Origin: Synechococcus sp. CCY 9618
Lineage (GTDB): Bacteria > Cyanobacteriota > Cyanobacteriia > PCC-6307 > Cyanobiaceae
Reading direction: 5' to 3'
DNA length: 34,980 bases
NCBI RefSeq assembly: GCF_019038415.1
Contig: NZ_JAFKRG010000003.1
Coordinates: 1 to 34,980, forward strand
Below, one piece after another: positions 7,968-16,372 of the stretch (positions are counted from its first letter, which is position 1; each line of letters opens with the position of its first letter). The notes beneath the pieces were generated by a model. That model ran no database searches and was not told where the DNA came from. It saw nothing but the letters and a program-made list of their open reading frames with translations. The position numbers were made by a program, and so were the translations under genes.

Positions 7968-8579
7968 ATGACCGGCGTTCCCCTCGACACCGCCCCGGCC
8001 GACGTCGCCACCACCCATGGGGGCCATGGCACCCACGGCGGCTACAACCTTACCGGCTTCATCATCTTTCTCTGCTCCGAGAGCGTCATCTTCCTGGCGC
8101 TGTTCGTTGGCTACACCACCTTCAAGCTCTCCTCGCCGGTGTGGCTGCCGCCGGGGGTGGAGGGCCTCGAGGTGCGCGAACCGCTGATCAACACGATCAT
8201 CCTGGTGAGCAGCAGCTTCGTGGCCTGGGCGGCGGAGCGGGCCCTGGCCCGGCGGCGGATCTGGCGCTTCCGCGCCTGGTGGCTGCTCACCATGGCCATG
8301 GGCAGTTACTTCGTCTACGGGCAGGCGGTGGAGTGGTCCCAGCTGCGCTTCGGCCTCGGCGACGGGGTGTTCGGCGGCACCTTCTACCTGCTCACCGGCT
8401 TCCATGGCCTGCACGTGATCACCGGCATCCTGCTGATGGGGCTGATGCTGATCCGCTCCTTCCAGAAGGGCAACTACGACGGCGGTGAGGCGGGAGTGGT
8501 GTCGGTCTCCCTGTTCTGGCACTTCGTCGATGTGATCTGGATCGTGCTGTTCCTGCTGCTCTACATCTGGCAGCCATGA
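7968..8579 (+). CDS. ctaE: Terminal oxidase subunit III
   Basis: This is the COX3-family subunit of the oxidase, 203 residues, the short form with about five transmembrane helices. A His/Gly-rich N-terminus (THGGHGTHGG) precedes the first helix. Recognisable family motifs are the buried Glu of FLCSESVIF, GFHGLHVITGI and the C-terminal WHFVDVIWIVLF. The start is set by AAGGAGG at 7952. The stop overlaps the ATG of the following GMC flavoprotein by 4 nt, so the oxidase operon continues into sugar/alcohol-oxidation genes, an unusual extension. Confidence 0.94.
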   Translation: MTGVPLDTAPADVATTHGGHGTHGGYNLTGFIIFLCSESVIFLALFVGYTTFKLSSPVWLPPGVEGLEVREPLINTIILVSSSFVAWAAERALARRRIWRFRAWWLLTMAMGSYFVYGQAVEWSQLRFGLGDGVFGGTFYLLTGFHGLHVITGILLMGLMLIRSFQKGNYDGGEAGVVSVSLFWHFVDVIWIVLFLLLYIWQP

Positions 8580-10093
8580 TCATTGACGACCGCCACTACG
8601 ACGTCGCCATCGTCGGCAGCGGGGCCGCCGGGGCCACGCTGGCGGCGGAGCTGGCGGCGGCCGGCAAGGCGGTGCTGCTGCTGGAGCGGGGCGGGGCCAT
8701 GGCCCTGGCCGACCAGAACGTGGCCGATGTGGGCCTCTTCCGCCGCCAGCGCTACCACCCGGATGAGGCCTGGTTCGGGCCGGACGGCGATCCCTTCGCC
8801 CCCCAGATGATCTACGCGCTTGGCGGTAACACCAAGATCTGGGGCGGCGTGCTGGAGCGGATGCGGGAGCGGGAGTTCACCGGCCTGGCCCTGCAGGACG
8901 GCGCCTCCCCGGACTGGGAACTGCGCTACGAGGATCTGGCCCCCTGGTACGAGAAGGCCGAGGCCCTCTACCGGGTGCACGGCCGCTCCGGCATCGACCC
9001 CAGCGAGCCGCCCCGCAGCGCCGAGTTCCCCCATGCCCCCCGGCCGATCGAGCCCTTCCTCGAGGAACTGCGCCAGGGGCTGCAGCGCCGCGCCGTGCAC
9101 CCCTACCCCCTGCCCCTGAGCTGGTCCACCTCGGAGGAGGACCCCAGCGGTGATGCCGAGCGCTTCGGCCTGGAGCGCGCCGCCGCCGCCGCCTCCTACA
9201 CCCTGCGCTGCGGCGCCCGTGTGCGGGCCCTGCATGTGAATCCCTCCGGCACCGAGGTGCGCGGGGTGGAGGCCTGCATCGACGGCCGCAACTGGCTGTT
9301 CACGGCCCACCAGGTGGTGCTGGCCGCCGGCGCAGTTAACAGCGCGGCGATCCTGCTGCGCTCAGTGAGCGAGCCCCACCCGGACGGGCTTGCCAACGGC
9401 TCGGGCCAGGTGGGCCGCAACCTGATGAAGCCCCAGCTCACCTCGATCCTGCAGCTGGCTTCCAGCCCCAACTCGGGCCGCTATCCCCGCAGTCTCGGCG
9501 TCAACGACTACTACTGGGGTGACAAGAACGTGGACTTCCCCCTCGGGGCCATCCAGAGCGGTGGCGGGGTGTTGCAGGATCCCCTGTTCGCCGAATCGCC
9601 GCCGGTGCTCTCCCTGGTGACGAAGCTCCTGCCGGATGGGGCCCTGGAGGCCCTGGCACGGCGCTCGGTCTGCTGGTGGGCCATGAGTTCCGTTCTGCCG
9701 GATCCGGAGAACCGGCTCACCGTGCGGGGCGACCGCATCCAGATCAACTACGCGGCCAACTGCCTGGAGGCCCACGACCGGCTGGTCTACCGCTGGCTCG
9801 ACACGATCCAGGCGGTGGAGAAGGATCCCCTCATCCAGGTGGTGCGCGCCGCGCCGATCTACCCGCGGGGGGAGGCGCCCCTGGCGGTGATGGGCTACGC
9901 CAGCGGCACCTGCCGCATGGGCAGCGATCCGGCCACGTCGGTGGTGGATCTGGAGGGCCGCAGCCACCAGGTGGCCAACCTCTCGATCGCCGATGCCAGC
10001 ATCCTGCCGGGCTGTCCGGCGGTGGGGCCCGGCCTGACGGTGATCGCCAATGCCCTGCGCATCGCCGAGCGTCTCAAGGCCGACCTGGCATGA
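8576..10093 (+). CDS. GMC-family flavoprotein, probably catalytically altered
   Basis: This 505-residue protein has a GMC (glucose-methanol-choline) oxidoreductase fold: an N-terminal FAD dinucleotide motif VAIVGSGAAGATLA (about residues 10-23), GGNTKIWGG, and the C-terminal GTCRMGSDPATSVVDLEG plus IANALRIAERL. Compared with its paralogue at 12791, it carries Tyr441 where the active-site His of HxxGTC should be and Gly484 in place of the Asn of NPSLT. It also lacks the Cys cluster. It probably binds FAD but may not oxidise an alcohol by the usual His/Asn chemistry. It has no signal peptide. It is coupled to ctaE and followed 22 nt later by the glycosidase. A role as a non-catalytic partner or electron-transfer subunit of the second GMC protein is possible (inference). 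Confidence 0.88.
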   Translation: MIIDDRHYDVAIVGSGAAGATLAAELAAAGKAVLLLERGGAMALADQNVADVGLFRRQRYHPDEAWFGPDGDPFAPQMIYALGGNTKIWGGVLERMREREFTGLALQDGASPDWELRYEDLAPWYEKAEALYRVHGRSGIDPSEPPRSAEFPHAPRPIEPFLEELRQGLQRRAVHPYPLPLSWSTSEEDPSGDAERFGLERAAAAASYTLRCGARVRALHVNPSGTEVRGVEACIDGRNWLFTAHQVVLAAGAVNSAAILLRSVSEPHPDGLANGSGQVGRNLMKPQLTSILQLASSPNSGRYPRSLGVNDYYWGDKNVDFPLGAIQSGGGVLQDPLFAESPPVLSLVTKLLPDGALEALARRSVCWWAMSSVLPDPENRLTVRGDRIQINYAANCLEAHDRLVYRWLDTIQAVEKDPLIQVVRAAPIYPRGEAPLAVMGYASGTCRMGSDPATSVVDLEGRSHQVANLSIADASILPGCPAVGPGLTVIANALRIAERLKADLA

Positions 10094-10115
10094 GCGGCCG
10101 CAGCGGGGGGCGGCC

Positions 10116-12794
10116 ATGAAGGAGCGCGCCGAAGCCGGCCGCATGGCGGAACGTGACCAGGGGCTGATGCCCTGGAACCTCTGGGGCACCTACCTGAGCG
10201 ACCGCCAGTGGGGCACGGTGCGGGAGGACTACTCCGCCGACGGCGACGCCTGGCGCTCCTTCCCCCACGACCATTCCCGCTCGCGGGTCTACCGCTGGGG
10301 GGAGGACGGCCTGCTGGGGCTGTGCGACCAGGAGTGCCGGCTGTGCTTCTCGGTGGCGCTCTGGAACGGCGTCGATCCGATCCTCAAGGAACGGCCCTTC
10401 GGGCTGGGCAACCCGGAGGGCAACCACGGCGAGGACATCAAGGACTATTTCTTCCACCTCGATGCCACCCCCACCGGCAGCTTCATGCGGGGGCTCTACA
10501 AGTACCCCCAGGGGCGCTTCCCCTACGAGCGGCTGATCGAGGAGAACGGAAGCCGCAGCCGGGAGCAGCCGGAGTTCGAGCTGGTGGACACCGGCCTCTT
10601 CGACGCCGACCGCTACTTCGATGTCTTTGTGGAGTACGCCAAGGAGGCCCCCACTGACCTGCTGATCCGCCTGCGGGTGGTGAACCGGGGGCCCGAGCCG
10701 GCGCCCCTCACCCTGTTGCCCAGCCTGTGGCTGCGCAACACCTGGGACTGGGGCTACCCCGACGAGCTGCCCCAGCAGCTGCGGCTGCTCGACGACCGCG
10801 TCGTCTCCACCGCCATCCCCACCCTGGGGGTCTATGAGCTGCTCTGCGACCAGGCCGGCGAGTGGATCTTCACCGACAACGCCACCAACACCGAACGCCT
10901 CTGGGGCGTCCCCAACACCACCCCCTTCCAGAAGGACGGCTTCCATCGTCACCTGATCGAGGCGGAGGCGGGCGCCATCAACCTGGCCGGAGTGGGCAGC
11001 AAGGCCGCCCGGCTGCTGCGGCGCACCCTGGCCCCCGGCGAGGAATGGAGCGTGGCCCTGCGGCTGCGGGCCGTGCCGGAGCACCCAGCCGCGCCCGGCC
11101 CCGAGCCCCTGCCACCCCTGTTTGGCGCGGCGTTCGCGGCGACCTTCGCCCAGCGCCAGGAGGAGGCCCGCCTGTTCCTGGCCGACCTTCAGCAGGACCT
11201 CAGCGACGACGACCGGCTGATCCACACCAGCGCCCTGGCGGGGCTGCTGTGGTGCCGCAAGTACTACGGCTGGAGCGTGCTGCGCTGGCTGGAGGGGGAT
11301 CCCACCCAGCCGCCGCCGCCGGCCGGCCGCTGGCACAGCGGGGCGGGCTACTGGAAGCGGCTGCATGCCCACGACATCATCTCCATGCCGGATTCCTGGG
11401 AGTACCCCTACTTCTGCCAGTGGGACCTGATGTTCCACGCCGTGGCCTTCGCCGAGATCGATCCGACCGTGGCCAAGGAGCAGTGCATGCTGCTGCGCTC
11501 GGCCCACTACACCGCCCCCAACGCCCAGACCCCCGCCTACGAATGGGCCCTCTCCGATCCCAACCCGCCGATCGGGGCCTGGGCGGCGCTGCGGATCTTC
11601 CAGATCGAGAGGCGCCAGAGCGGCCGCGGCGATGGGGCCTTCCTGCGCTCGGCGCTGCGCAAGCTGCTGCTGGAGTACGGCTGGTGGGCCAACCGCAACG
11701 ACCGCTCCGGCGACAACGTCTTCGAGGGGGGCTTCCTGGGCCTCGACAACATCGCCGTCTTCGACCGGCGCTTCCCCCTGGCCGACGGCAGCCGCATCGA
11801 GCAGTCGGATGGCACCGCCTGGATGGCTTCCCTGAGCCTCAACCTGCTGGCCATCTCTGTGGAGCTGAGCTGCGAGGAGCCCGAATACGCCGATGCCTGC
11901 GAGCGCTTCGTCTGTGATTTCGTGCAGCTCAACCTGGCTCTCAACTCTCCCTACGAGCGCGACTTCCTCAACTGGGACCACGAAGATGGCTTCTACTACG
12001 ACGTCATCCGCCGCCCGGACGGCAGCAGCGACTACCTGCGCACCCGCTCCGTGTCGGGCCTGATTCCCCTGCTGGCGGTGGCCAGCTTCGACCGCGCCAC
12101 GGTGGAGCGGCTGCCGGTGCTCGATGTGGCCGAAAGCATGGCCTGGTTCGTGCACGAGCGCACCACGCCCACCTGGATGGAGCGCAACCTGGGCCAGTGG
12201 CATGGCGACCGGCTGCTCTTCTCCCTGGTGCCGGAGGACCGGCTGCGCCGCATCTGCGCGCGCTTGTTTGATGAGGAGGAGTTCCTCTCCCCCCACGGCA
12301 TCCGCTCCCTTTCCAGGGTGTACGGCGAGCATCCCTACAGCTACACCGAGGGCAGCGAGACCGAGACCCTGGCCTACAGCCCCGGCGCCAGTCCGGTGGC
12401 CATGTTCGGCGGCAATTCCAACTGGCGCGGGCCGGTGTGGATGCCGATCAACTTCCTGCTGATCGAATCCCTGCAGAAGTTCGCCCACTTCTACGGCGAC
12501 AGCTTCCAGGTGGAGTTCCCCACCGGCTCGGGCCGGCTGATGGACCTCTGGCAGATCTCCCTGGAACTGGAGAAGCGCCTGGTGGGGATCTTGCGCCGCG
12601 ACGGCCAGGGCCGGCGGCCCTTCCTGGGCGCGCAGGAGCTTTTCCAGAACGATCCCCACTGGCGCGACCGGATCCAGTTCCACGAGTACTTCCATGGCGA
12701 TGACGGCCACGGCATCGGCGCCTCCCACCAGACGGGCTGGAGCGCCATGGTGGCCAAGATGATCGGCCAGCTCAGCCGTTACCCGGTGGAATGA
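10116..12794 (+). CDS. GH63 / MGH1-like glycoside hydrolase
   Basis: This is a large (892-residue) glucosidase-like protein. An N-terminal beta-rich part (to about residue 350) precedes an (alpha/alpha)6-barrel catalytic part with WEYPYFCQWDLMFHA, NVFEGGFLGLDNIAVFD and NSNWRGPVWMPINFLL, all typical of the bacterial GH63/MGH1-like group annotated as mannosyl-oligosaccharide glucosidase-like. Known bacterial relatives hydrolyse alpha-glucosides, mannosylglycerate or glucosylglycerate; the substrate here cannot be read from sequence. There is no signal peptide, so it is cytoplasmic. I chose the ATG at 10116, preceded by a G-rich stretch at 10105-10110; the ATG at 10143 is an alternative. The stop overlaps the next ATG (ATGATGA). 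It sits between two GMC genes, suggesting it releases a sugar that they oxidise. Confidence 0.9.
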   Translation: MKERAEAGRMAERDQGLMPWNLWGTYLSDRQWGTVREDYSADGDAWRSFPHDHSRSRVYRWGEDGLLGLCDQECRLCFSVALWNGVDPILKERPFGLGNPEGNHGEDIKDYFFHLDATPTGSFMRGLYKYPQGRFPYERLIEENGSRSREQPEFELVDTGLFDADRYFDVFVEYAKEAPTDLLIRLRVVNRGPEPAPLTLLPSLWLRNTWDWGYPDELPQQLRLLDDRVVSTAIPTLGVYELLCDQAGEWIFTDNATNTERLWGVPNTTPFQKDGFHRHLIEAEAGAINLAGVGSKAARLLRRTLAPGEEWSVALRLRAVPEHPAAPGPEPLPPLFGAAFAATFAQRQEEARLFLADLQQDLSDDDRLIHTSALAGLLWCRKYYGWSVLRWLEGDPTQPPPPAGRWHSGAGYWKRLHAHDIISMPDSWEYPYFCQWDLMFHAVAFAEIDPTVAKEQCMLLRSAHYTAPNAQTPAYEWALSDPNPPIGAWAALRIFQIERRQSGRGDGAFLRSALRKLLLEYGWWANRNDRSGDNVFEGGFLGLDNIAVFDRRFPLADGSRIEQSDGTAWMASLSLNLLAISVELSCEEPEYADACERFVCDFVQLNLALNSPYERDFLNWDHEDGFYYDVIRRPDGSSDYLRTRSVSGLIPLLAVASFDRATVERLPVLDVAESMAWFVHERTTPTWMERNLGQWHGDRLLFSLVPEDRLRRICARLFDEEEFLSPHGIRSLSRVYGEHPYSYTEGSETETLAYSPGASPVAMFGGNSNWRGPVWMPINFLLIESLQKFAHFYGDSFQVEFPTGSGRLMDLWQISLELEKRLVGILRRDGQGRRPFLGAQELFQNDPHWRDRIQFHEYFHGDDGHGIGASHQTGWSAMVAKMIGQLSRYPVE

Positions 12795-14416
12795 TGACCG
12801 CTCCCTTCACCCCCGGCACCGTGCTGGATCCCCTGCCGGCGGCCGCCCAGCTGGAGGTGGCCGATGGCGCCCACTTCGATGTGGTGATCATCGGCAGCGG
12901 CGCCGGCGGCGGCACCCTCGCCGGGCGGCTGGCGGCCAGCGAGCTGCGGGTGCTGGTGCTGGAGCGGGGCGACTGGCTGCCCCAGGAGCCCCAGAACTGG
13001 AGCGCCGAGGAGGTGTTCCAGAAGGGCCGCTACGTGTCGGCCGATCTCTGGCGCGACCGGCATGGCAAGAGCTTCCAGCCCGGCAGCCACTACTTCGTGG
13101 GCGGCGCCACCAAGATGTACGGCGCCGCCCACTTCCGCCTGCGGGAGCGGGATTTCGAGGCGGTGGAGCACGTGGATGGCATCTCGCCGGCCTGGCCCCT
13201 GCGCTACGCCGACTTCGAGCCCTGGTATCAGCGGGCCGAGGAGCTGTATCAGGTGCACGGCCAGCGGGGGGAGGATCCCACCGAACCGCCCTGCAGCGGC
13301 CCCTACCCCCACCCGCCGGTGGCCCATGAGCCGCGCATGCAGAAGCTGGTCGACGACCTGCGCGGCGCCGGTCTGCACCCCTTCCATGCCCCCAGCGGCG
13401 TCCGGCTAGAGGAGGGGGCCATGCCCTTCAGCCGCTGCCGCAAGTGCAACTGCTGCGACGGCTTCCCCTGCCTGGTGCACGCCAAGTCGGACGCCGAGGT
13501 GCTGGGCATCCGGCCGGCGCTGGCCTCACCGCGGGTGAGCCTGCTGACCCGTGCCCACGTGCAGCGGCTCGAGACCGACGCCGGCGGTCGCAGCGTGCGG
13601 CGGGTGCACTTCGAGCGGGACGGGGTGCCCGCCAGCGTGTCCGGGGATGTGGTGGTGGTGAGCTGCGGCGCGGCCAACTCCGCCCGGCTGCTGCTGATGT
13701 CGGCCTGCGACGGCCACCCCCGGGGCCTGGCCAACGGTTCCGACCAGGTGGGGCGCAACTACATGTTCCACAACAGCAAAGCGATGGTGGCCCTGGCCCA
13801 TGAGCCCAATCCCACCGTGTTCCAGAAGACGGTGTCGGTCAACGACTGGTATTTCGGGGATGCCGATTTCCAGTGGCCGATGGGCAATCTGCAGATGACC
13901 GGCAAGACCAACGGCACGATGATGAAGGGCTACGCGCCGCTGGAAACCTTCCTGATGCCGGGCTGGACGATGGACAAAATCGCCGAGCACGCCCTCGATT
14001 TCTGGATCTCCACCGAGGATCTGCCCGATCCGGACAACCGCGTCAGCGTGGACGCCGGCGGCACGATCACCCTGAGCTACACGCCCAACAACCAGAAGGC
14101 GTCGCAGGAGCTGGTGCGGCGGCTGGAAGCGGTGCTGGAGCGGCTCTACCTGAAGAAGCACCTGGTGGAGCGCCAGATCTACATCCAGAGCCCCATGACG
14201 ATCGCGGCGGTGGGCCACCAGAGCGGCACCTGCCGTTTCGGCAGCGATCCGGCCACGTCGGTGCTGGATCTGAACTGCAAGGCCCACGAGCTCGACAACC
14301 TCTACGTGGTGGACACCAGCTTCATGCCCAGCATCGGCGCCGTGAACCCCTCCCTGACCGCCATCGCCAATGCCCTGCGGGTGGGCGAGCACCTGCTGGA
14401 GCGGCTCGGCCGCTGA
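12791..14416 (+). CDS. GMC-family oxidoreductase with Cys cluster
   Basis: This 541-residue FAD-dependent sugar/alcohol dehydrogenase or oxidase has the FAD motif VVIIGSGAGGGTLAG (about residues 32-46), GGATKMYGAAHFRLRERDF, and a C-terminal GMC_C region with the active-site pair His476 (GHQSGTCRFG) and Asn519 (VNPSLTAIANALR), both intact. Residues 216-227 form CRKCNCCDGFPC, five closely spaced Cys. This recalls the iron-sulphur region of membrane-coupled GMC dehydrogenases and suggests electron transfer onward, for example to quinone, rather than directly to O2. It is a paralogue of the GMC gene at 8576. It starts at an ATG overlapping the glycosidase stop. There is no signal peptide or Tat motif. 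Confidence 0.92.
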   Translation: MMTAPFTPGTVLDPLPAAAQLEVADGAHFDVVIIGSGAGGGTLAGRLAASELRVLVLERGDWLPQEPQNWSAEEVFQKGRYVSADLWRDRHGKSFQPGSHYFVGGATKMYGAAHFRLRERDFEAVEHVDGISPAWPLRYADFEPWYQRAEELYQVHGQRGEDPTEPPCSGPYPHPPVAHEPRMQKLVDDLRGAGLHPFHAPSGVRLEEGAMPFSRCRKCNCCDGFPCLVHAKSDAEVLGIRPALASPRVSLLTRAHVQRLETDAGGRSVRRVHFERDGVPASVSGDVVVVSCGAANSARLLLMSACDGHPRGLANGSDQVGRNYMFHNSKAMVALAHEPNPTVFQKTVSVNDWYFGDADFQWPMGNLQMTGKTNGTMMKGYAPLETFLMPGWTMDKIAEHALDFWISTEDLPDPDNRVSVDAGGTITLSYTPNNQKASQELVRRLEAVLERLYLKKHLVERQIYIQSPMTIAAVGHQSGTCRFGSDPATSVLDLNCKAHELDNLYVVDTSFMPSIGAVNPSLTAIANALRVGEHLLERLGR

Positions 14417-14432
14417 GGGGGTGTCGCTCAGC
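14400..14432. terminator. Hairpins spanning two convergent stop codons
   Basis: AGCGGC-TCG-GCCGCT (14400-14414) overlaps GCTGAG-N9-CTCAGC (14412-14432). The second repeat contains the TGA of the forward GMC gene in one arm and the stop of the reverse DoxX gene in the other. It is a candidate bidirectional terminator ending the long oxidase run. No T-tract is seen. Confidence 0.35.
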
Positions 14433-14916
14433 TTCCGGCCAGGCCCGTCAGGGCCAGCAGGCGGGGCAGGACCAGGGCGTCAAGGCTGAAGCGGCCGGCG
14501 CCGGCGGTGGCCAGCACCAGGCACATCACGACATACATGGCCGCCTTCTCCCAGCTGGGCGGATCTCCCACCCCCATCGGCCCGGCGTAGTCGCCCGCGG
14601 GAATCTGGAAGGGGTCGGGGGCGATGAAGGGGAACCCGGAGCGGATCTCCAGCACCATGGCGTAGGCCATCGACACCAGGATCGCCAGGGCCGCCAGGGG
14701 GGTGAGCAGGCCCGGCAGCAGGGCGATGCCGCCCGCCCACATGGAGAAGGCCGAGAGGAAGCAGAGCCACACCGGTGTGTTCAGGGCCGCGGCCCAGGTG
14801 CCCAGGTGGCGCAGCTTGGGCCAGCCGTGGCGGATGAAGGCCACCGCCAGGAACAGCCGCAGGACCAGCAGGCCCACGGCTGCGGCGGTGCTGGGGGGCT
14901 GCAGCCAGTCGCTCAT
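14428..14916 (-). CDS. DoxX-family membrane protein
   Basis: This 162-residue protein has four transmembrane helices and the DoxX pattern: VGLLVLRLFLAVAFIRHGWPKL at the start, a central PLAALAILVSMAYAM helix, and a short periplasmic loop before the last helix. DoxX proteins are membrane subunits or partners of quinone-reactive enzymes and of thiol/redox complexes. The start is the ATG at 14916, which overlaps the stop of the upstream secreted-protein gene (ATGA); the same frame stays open farther upstream only as a shadow. It ends 11 nt from the convergent GMC gene. Confidence 0.85.
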   Translation of the reverse strand: MSDWLQPPSTAAAVGLLVLRLFLAVAFIRHGWPKLRHLGTWAAALNTPVWLCFLSAFSMWAGGIALLPGLLTPLAALAILVSMAYAMVLEIRSGFPFIAPDPFQIPAGDYAGPMGVGDPPSWEKAAMYVVMCLVLATAGAGRFSLDALVLPRLLALTGLAGS

Positions 14917-15293
14917 CGGGGCGGGCCGTTGTAGAGGATGGCCATCACCCGGCGGCCGTCCGGGGCGATCTGGATCTCGGTTTCGGTGGTGGCCGCCATC
15001 CCCTTCACCTCCCAGCCCGGAGGGCCGCCCAGGAAGCGGTAGACGAAGCCGTCGGCGGTGTTGCTCACCAGGCAGGGGTTGCTGGCCGCCGAGGTGGTGA
15101 ACATGCAGTTGGCCGGGGTGTAGACCGTCAGCCCGCCATTGCTGAGCACGGCCGCGTTGCGGGCCAGGTTGAGGGCCCGCACTTCGTTGAAGGGGGTCCC
15201 CTGCGCCCAGGCAGGGGTCATCGGGGCGGCCGCCAGCATCAGTGCGGCTCCGGTTGGCAGCAGGCGTCTCCGGAGACGGGAGCGGAGGGCCAT
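14913..15293 (-). CDS. Small secreted protein, unknown function
   Basis: I do not recognise this 126-residue protein. The ATG at 15293 gives a clear signal peptide: basic ALRSRLRRRLL, a hydrophobic core and a likely cut after PAWA (about residue 31). The mature part is about 95 residues, with two Cys (NCMFTT and NPCLVS) that may form a disulphide, and ends in ILYNGPPR. An upstream in-frame start at 15347 would bury the signal peptide and is less likely. It is translationally coupled to the DoxX gene, suggesting a periplasmic partner of that membrane protein. Confidence 0.7.
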   Translation of the reverse strand: MALRSRLRRRLLPTGAALMLAAAPMTPAWAQGTPFNEVRALNLARNAAVLSNGGLTVYTPANCMFTTSAASNPCLVSNTADGFVYRFLGGPPGWEVKGMAATTETEIQIAPDGRRVMAILYNGPPR

Positions 15294-15376
15294 TGGGATC
15301 CGTGCGACTGGCTCCAGTATCGAGCCGGTCTTCCTTCCCCACAACACGCCTGGCCTGAATCTCCCCTGGGGGCCGA

Positions 15377-16357
15377 TCAGGGGGCGGCAACAAGCTGGAG
15401 ACGGTGGCCGTCGGGATCGGCGATCTGCAGGGCCCGGCCGGCCTCCAGCCAGGGTTCCGCCAGGGACACGATGCCCGGCGAGAGCACGGTGCCGCCGAAA
15501 CTGCTCACCTGCTCGGCCACCCCATCGAGATCGTCGACCCGCACCCGCACCTGCCAGTGGGCCAGATCCTGGAAGCCCAGGTCGGCGGGCATGGGCCGGC
15601 CGCGATTGGGGGCCAGGTACTCCAGCGCCTCCAGGCCCATCCCCCGGGCGGCCCGGTGGGCGGTGATTCTCACCTGGACATTCGGCAGGCCATCGAGCCG
15701 CTCCTGCTCCGGCCCTTGGTTGATCCCGTCGGCTGCCTGGTGGAAGCCGAGCAGATTCCCATAGAACCGGGCGGTGCGGGCCGTGTCGGCCACGGCGATG
15801 GCGCTGTGGTCGAGGCCCTTGAAGCGGCCCGGCAGCCGGTGCCAGCGGGGATCCCCTTTGTCGGCGGGGAACTGCAGCAGCTCGATCGGATGGCCCTCGG
15901 GATCGTGGAACTTGAAGGCCTCGATGCCGGCCGCCGCCCGGTTCCAGGCCGGCAGCCGCTGGGGGGCGCTGGAGATGGCCACCAGCGCCCCGCCGGCGAT
16001 ACGGCGTCGCACCCCGGTGGACGCCGCCTCCATGGCGTCCACCACCACGCAGATGTGCTGGAACCAGCGGTCGCAGCTGCGGGACTCGGCGGGCAGGGGC
16101 CGCCCTGCGCGGGCTCCCCGCCCTGGATCCAGCACCTCACTGAGCTCCAGCCGTTCACTGCCCAGCCGCAGGTGCACCAGCTTCAGCCGTGCTCCGGGCA
16201 GACCCACCAGCTGGGTGTAGGGACCAGGGGGCACCAGGATCGCGCCCCCCTCGGCCTGGAAGCCCAGCTCCCGGCGGAAGAAGGCAGCGGCGGCCTCGGC
16301 ATCGGTCGTGGTGAAGCCGACGCTCTCGATCACGGGAACGGTGGGGGCTGGCGGCAT
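15377..16357 (-). CDS. Two-domain VOC (glyoxalase/dioxygenase-like) protein
   Basis: This 326-residue protein consists of two to three beta-alpha-beta-beta-beta VOC units. The N-terminal unit starts IESVGFTTTDAEAAAAFF, a central part has WFQHICVVVDAMEAA and FKFHDPEGHPIELLQFP, and the C-terminal unit runs from GLDHSAIAVADTARTARFY to QIADPDGHRLQLV. Typical metal-ligand positions occur in WFQHI, HPIELL and LDHSA. The VOC superfamily includes extradiol dioxygenases, glyoxalase I and resistance proteins, so the substrate is not decided. It lies 15 nt downstream of the SMP-30 gene on the same strand, probably in one operon. Confidence 0.85.
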   Translation of the reverse strand: MPPAPTVPVIESVGFTTTDAEAAAAFFRRELGFQAEGGAILVPPGPYTQLVGLPGARLKLVHLRLGSERLELSEVLDPGRGARAGRPLPAESRSCDRWFQHICVVVDAMEAASTGVRRRIAGGALVAISSAPQRLPAWNRAAAGIEAFKFHDPEGHPIELLQFPADKGDPRWHRLPGRFKGLDHSAIAVADTARTARFYGNLLGFHQAADGINQGPEQERLDGLPNVQVRITAHRAARGMGLEALEYLAPNRGRPMPADLGFQDLAHWQVRVRVDDLDGVAEQVSSFGGTVLSPGIVSLAEPWLEAGRALQIADPDGHRLQLVAAP

Positions 16358-16372
16358 CAGGGGCTGGGGTGT

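Noticed and set aside
5192-8032. 946-aa reverse-strand open frame across the oxidase genes
   Set aside because: It is antisense to ctaC/ctaD/ctaE with clear family matches; the translation is His/Gly/Gln-rich low-complexity sequence, a typical shadow in GC-rich DNA.
10074-12728. 884-aa reverse-strand open frame over the glycosidase
   Set aside because: It is antisense to a well-supported GH63-like gene, with biased composition and no recognisable domain.
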